Below, in pieces: positions 5,833-7,904 of a stretch of DNA of 7,904 nt. A program made the position numbers and the translations under genes. The notes below the pieces were generated by a model that was not told the DNA's origin, ran no database searches, and saw only the letters and a program-made list of their open reading frames with translations. The stretch covers positions 1 to 7,904 of the forward strand of contig DAIPYL010000062.1 of the NCBI GenBank assembly GCA_036782755.1. The letters are read 5' to 3'. How positions within the stretch are numbered: position 1 is the stretch's first letter; each line of letters starts with the position of its first letter. The DNA comes from Jeotgalicoccus sp036782755. GTDB taxonomy: Bacteria; Bacillota; Bacilli; Staphylococcales; Salinicoccaceae.

Positions 5833-6423
5833 TTACTCGTCATCCTCTGTTATCCATACTGTTTTATCTTCAAACGGAATACGTTTCGGTTCCGGTTTTT
5901 TCTTCATATCCGATTCCCCGACGAAAATTACACCGAGAATTTCTTCATCATCTGCCAGATTAAAGTATTTTTTTACAGGCTCGGCATAGTAAGCGGGACC
6001 GCTCTTCCAGATTGCTCCAAGGCCGAGACCGTGCGCTTCAAGAAGAATATTCTGTACCGCAGCTGAGACTGCCGAAACATCTTCAATGTAAATTGCTTTG
6101 TCATTGCCTTTCTCGGGACTCAAAGCAACGACGATAGCTGTCGGTGCAATTAACGGCTTCGAACTGAGTTTTTTAATACGCTTCTGACCCGCTTCACTTG
6201 CCGGATCATCGACACGTGTTTTCGCCCATTCAGCCAGTACACGCGACAATGGCAGACGTCCGTCACCCTGCAGCACAAAAAACTTCCACGGCTCCGTATG
6301 GTGATGATTCGGCGCCATAATTGCCGCCTGCAGCAGCTGTTCAACAACTTCTTTACTTACAGGTTCAATATCTTTAAATATTTTAACACTGCGCCTTGTT
6401 TGTATTGCTTCACTTATATTCAT
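5833..6423 (-). CDS. Nitroreductase family protein, YdjA-like (FMN-dependent)
   Basis: A 196-residue soluble protein, the usual length for compact nitroreductases. The N-terminal IQTRRSVKIF (residues 7-16) supplies the Arg-Arg-Ser set that binds the FMN phosphate. MAPNHHHTEPWKFFVL at about 36-51 is typical of the YdjA subgroup (family form APDH...QPWRF.V), and GLGLGAIWKSG at 132-142 is the second flavin-contacting block. Family members are homodimers that use NAD(P)H to reduce nitro compounds, quinones or similar acceptors; the natural substrate is not predictable. GGAGGA lies 9 nt before ATG 6423, which overlaps the stop of the hydrolase gene by one base (TAATG), so the two are co-translated. 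The 54-residue gene follows with no gap. Confidence 0.9.
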   Translation of the reverse strand: MNISEAIQTRRSVKIFKDIEPVSKEVVEQLLQAAIMAPNHHHTEPWKFFVLQGDGRLPLSRVLAEWAKTRVDDPASEAGQKRIKKLSSKPLIAPTAIVVALSPEKGNDKAIYIEDVSAVSAAVQNILLEAHGLGLGAIWKSGPAYYAEPVKKYFNLADDEEILGVIFVGESDMKKKPEPKRIPFEDKTVWITEDDE

Positions 6424-7262
6424 TATCTTTCTTCCTCCGCACTTTTCAGACGCTCCTCAATCCAGCTGATAATGGTATTGAAGATTTCTGTCTTCATAGT
6501 AAATTCATTAAATATTTCATGCTCCAGTTCCGGATAAATAATCAGCTTTTTATCTTCTGAAGATATTTCGTCGTGGAACTCGACAGAATCCTGACTTGCT
6601 ACGAGACCATCATTTTCGCCGTGCAGAATAAGCACCGGATCTTTAAAATCTCGCGCTTCAAGTTTTAAATATTCGACGCCTTTCTCAATCGTTCTGATCA
6701 GGCCGATGGAAATTTCTTTTTTGTTCAGCGCATCCTCGACGTAATGCTTCAGCACGATTTCCGTGCTGCACAGTCCTTCGCCGAGTTCATTCTTAATATA
6801 ATCATTGCTGTCGAGGCCGACCGGAACGTTAGCAAATAATTCATGATTGTAACGCGTCAGTCCGCCGGATATAATATAGCCGTCAACTTTACGCGGATAC
6901 TTCGTACCGTATAACGCAGCTGTGTAACCGCCCATACTGTGACCGATAACGAACACCTGCTGTTCCGGAAGCAGTTTTTTCGTATAAAGTACAATTGCGC
7001 CGAGATCATCTGTAATCTCATCCACATTTGAATAAAAAGTATTCTCGCCGGAAGAATGACCATGGCCGCGCTGATCGTAACGGATAACGTTAAACCCGTT
7101 TCTTATCAGTGTACCTGCAATATCATCATATCTTCCGAGATGCTCTGCAAGGCCGTGGACTATAATGACTGTCGCCTTTGCTTCCTCAGGCACTTCTGTC
7201 GTCTGTATTTTCGTATAAAGTAATGTACCGTCTTTCGACTCAATATATTTTACAAATGACAT
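6423..7262 (-). CDS. Alpha/beta hydrolase, monoacylglycerol lipase/lysophospholipase type
   Basis: A 279-residue cytosolic-looking protein with no signal peptide, resembling the Hydrolase_4 (PldB/monoglyceride lipase) family in length and motif order. The oxyanion-hole motif HGLAEHLGRYDD is at about 36-47, RYDQRGHGHSSG at 61-72, the nucleophile elbow GHSMGG at 107-112 (Ser109), the acid in LILHGENDGLVAS (Asp218), and the catalytic His in ELEHEIFNE (His248). The triad is complete, so it should be an active esterase. These enzymes cleave monoacylglycerols, lysophospholipids or other short esters; substrate is unresolved. The frame can be extended to GTG 7271 or ATG 7268, but GGAGTG (7269-7274) is 6 nt from ATG 7262, and the others lie inside or against that site. 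It is the first gene of the operon, with a promoter at 7292-7320. Confidence 0.88.
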   Translation of the reverse strand: MSFVKYIESKDGTLLYTKIQTTEVPEEAKATVIIVHGLAEHLGRYDDIAGTLIRNGFNVIRYDQRGHGHSSGENTFYSNVDEITDDLGAIVLYTKKLLPEQQVFVIGHSMGGYTAALYGTKYPRKVDGYIISGGLTRYNHELFANVPVGLDSNDYIKNELGEGLCSTEIVLKHYVEDALNKKEISIGLIRTIEKGVEYLKLEARDFKDPVLILHGENDGLVASQDSVEFHDEISSEDKKLIIYPELEHEIFNEFTMKTEIFNTIISWIEERLKSAEEER

Positions 7263-7268
7263 AATCAT

Positions 7269-7274
7269 CACTCC
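7269..7274 (-). promoter_or_regulatory. Ribosome binding site that fixes the hydrolase start at 7262
   Basis: GGAGTG on the minus strand, 6 nt from ATG 7262. GTG 7271 falls inside it and ATG 7268 directly abuts it, so neither can be served by it. Confidence 0.7.
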
Positions 7275-7291
7275 AATCTCTGTTACTTGAA

Positions 7292-7320
7292 ATTATAACC
7301 TTTCCTCGTGAAATTGCATA
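7292..7320 (-). promoter_or_regulatory. Promoter of the hydrolase operon
   Basis: On the minus strand a perfect TATAAT (7292-7297) lies 17 nt from TATGCA (7315-7320, only 3/6). The predicted start near 7285 gives a leader of about 23 nt. The weak -35 with a perfect -10 may indicate an activator or simply a weak promoter. Its -35 overlaps the -35 of the divergent promoter for the 88-residue gene. Confidence 0.55.
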
Positions 7321-7342
7321 TCTTAAAGGGTTAATATATTAT
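7314..7342 (+). promoter_or_regulatory. Promoter of the 88-residue membrane protein gene
   Basis: TTGCAT (7314-7319) and TATTAT (7337-7342, 5/6) are separated by exactly 17 nt. The start would be near 7349, and AAAGGTG (7362-7368) then serves ATG 7374. It is back-to-back with the minus-strand operon promoter. Confidence 0.5.
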
Positions 7343-7373
7343 TGATAGAAATACTAATTATAAAGGTGCTATT

Positions 7374-7640
7374 ATGACCAATCAGAAAAAATACATACTC
7401 TCGTTCACATGCGGTTTTCTTTTATACCTCATTATGTTCGTCGCATTAATTTACTTTAATTTTATTTATTATACGACCGGCTTTTTCGCTTTTGTTATAT
7501 TTGCGTTCGTTGCATCTGTACTGTTCAGAACACTTGCAAATAAATTCGCAAAAGAAGGCGACCGTCCGGACCTGTACTATATGATTTTTATCGGCAGCTT
7601 TGTTATACCGACACTGATACATATGATTTTCTTTATTTAA
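7374..7640 (+). CDS. Small membrane protein of unknown function, 88 residues
   Basis: Starts MTNQKKYILSF and has three hydrophobic segments at about 8-29, 33-52 and 69-87. A basic/acidic loop NKFAKEGDRPDLYY (about 56-69) lies between the second and third. The positive charges at the N-terminus (KK) and in the loop suggest that the N-terminus and the loop are on different or mixed faces, so topology is not settled. AAAGGTG is 5 nt from the ATG, and a plausible promoter and a downstream bidirectional terminator (7683-7768) support a real single gene. I do not recognise the family. It is transcribed away from the hydrolase operon and converges with the membrane-protein fragment at the right edge. 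The antisense frame over it has no ribosome site and no recognisable content. Confidence 0.8.
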   Translation: MTNQKKYILSFTCGFLLYLIMFVALIYFNFIYYTTGFFAFVIFAFVASVLFRTLANKFAKEGDRPDLYYMIFIGSFVIPTLIHMIFFI

Positions 7641-7682
7641 TTTTAAAAACACAAACAGCATAAGATACGATAGATAAGAAAG

Positions 7683-7768
7683 AAAAATCGTCCTTGATTC
7701 CTCGGGGAAAAGCATCTGCGTGAGACTGCAGGCTCACGCGATGCCCCGGGAAAGCAAGGACGATTTTT
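7683..7768. repeat. 86-nt structured repeat, copy B (putative bidirectional terminator)
   Basis: A perfect 14-bp stem AAAAATCGTCCTTG (7683-7696) / CAAGGACGATTTTT (7755-7768) encloses a 58-nt core. Core pairings are CTC-GGGG (7701-7707) with CCCC-GGG (7744-7750), GCATC (7712-7716) with GATGC (7740-7744, the last base shared between alternatives), and GCGTGAG (7718-7724) with CTCACGC (7733-7739) around ACTGCAGG. Because the arms begin with five A and end with five T, the hairpin has a U-tail in both directions. It lies between the convergent 88-residue gene and the permease-like fragment. See copy A for the comparison. Confidence 0.87.
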
Positions 7769-7784
7769 AATTATATAATTATTT

Positions 7785-7904
7785 TTATACACTTACTTTT
7801 AATTTGTTCGCTATCAGTTCAAGTATTATCGCCACAACAAGAATAATCAGCGTAATCCGCATAGATCACACGGCTTTCATACGGAATGTCCTGCTCCTTC
7901 ATCT
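7785..7904 (-). pseudogene. C-terminal end of a membrane protein (ABC-permease-like tail), apparent frameshift
   Basis: Entering from the right edge on the minus strand, the only frame open for long reads MKEQDIPYESRVIYA, then turns into DYADYSCCGDNT and stops at 7819. Skipping one base in GCGG (7857-7860) joins it to a second frame, giving a coherent hydrophobic helix ITLIILVVAIILELIANKLK and stop TAA at 7785-7787. A loop, one last transmembrane helix and a short basic tail are typical of ABC transporter permeases; the LELIANKLK ending is reminiscent of phosphonate-type (PhnE) permeases, which is a weak guess. Either the gene is truly frameshifted, there is a one-base sequence error, or the unshifted shorter product is correct. 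The terminator-like element at 7683-7768 follows it. Confidence 0.45.

Noticed and set aside
7446..7715. Minus-strand frame of 89 codons
   Set aside because: Antisense to the 88-residue membrane protein gene and running into the hairpin element; Cys/Arg/Lys-rich composition and no Shine-Dalgarno, so a shadow frame.
7785..7862. Stand-alone 25-residue peptide starting at ATG 7862 (minus strand)
   Set aside because: No ribosome site precedes this ATG, and the sequence reads better as the shifted end of the larger membrane protein.

Overview
The window reads as chromosome from a low-to-moderate GC Gram-positive coccus, most likely the Staphylococcaceae (a Jeotgalicoccus, Salinicoccus or Macrococcus-like relative). 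This rests on strong GGAGG-type ribosome binding sites, a Cys lipobox lipoprotein, U-tailed terminators, a YkyA-type lipoprotein domain, and an intergenic GGGGCTGGGACATAA element of the kind seen in staphylococci. The genus is a guess. I see no phage, transposase, CRISPR, tRNA or rRNA.

Layout, left to right: (1) The last 51 codons of a + strand gene, recognisable as the ACT-domain tail of prephenate dehydratase (pheA), end at 157. (2) Positions 158-423 are non-coding and hold a nested inverted repeat with an 86-nt structured element. (3) A block of minus-strand genes follows: a DUF421/YetF-like membrane protein (424-1107), an NCS1-family nucleobase permease (1234-2634) with its own promoter and terminator, and a translationally coupled pair. 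That pair is a YkyA + CE4 polysaccharide deacetylase lipoprotein (4211-5551) and a membrane-anchored DUF4015 TIM-barrel glycosidase-like protein (2919-4214). (4) A second minus-strand operon holds an alpha/beta hydrolase (6423-7262), a YdjA-like nitroreductase (5833-6423) and an unreported-size 54-residue membrane protein (5668-5832). It has 1-nt overlap and zero-gap junctions and ends in a strong terminator. (5) A divergent small membrane protein of 88 residues (7374-7640) is followed by a second copy of the 86-nt element. (6) The minus-strand tail of a membrane protein enters from the right edge and appears frameshifted.

Functional reading: the deacetylase and the DUF4015 protein are both exported and membrane-anchored and are made from overlapping cistrons. 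They probably act one after the other on an extracellular N-acetylated glycan, an arrangement reminiscent of the deacetylase-plus-hydrolase fusion PgaB. The hydrolase/nitroreductase/small-protein operon looks like a small detoxification or lipid-ester unit of unknown substrate.

The most unusual feature is the pair of 86-nt elements (294-379 and 7683-7768). Their 58-nt cores are 50/58 identical, but their flanking 14-bp stems are unrelated in sequence and each perfectly paired, and there is covariation inside the core. Each lies between convergent genes, which suggests a dispersed structured repeat that also works as a bidirectional terminator.
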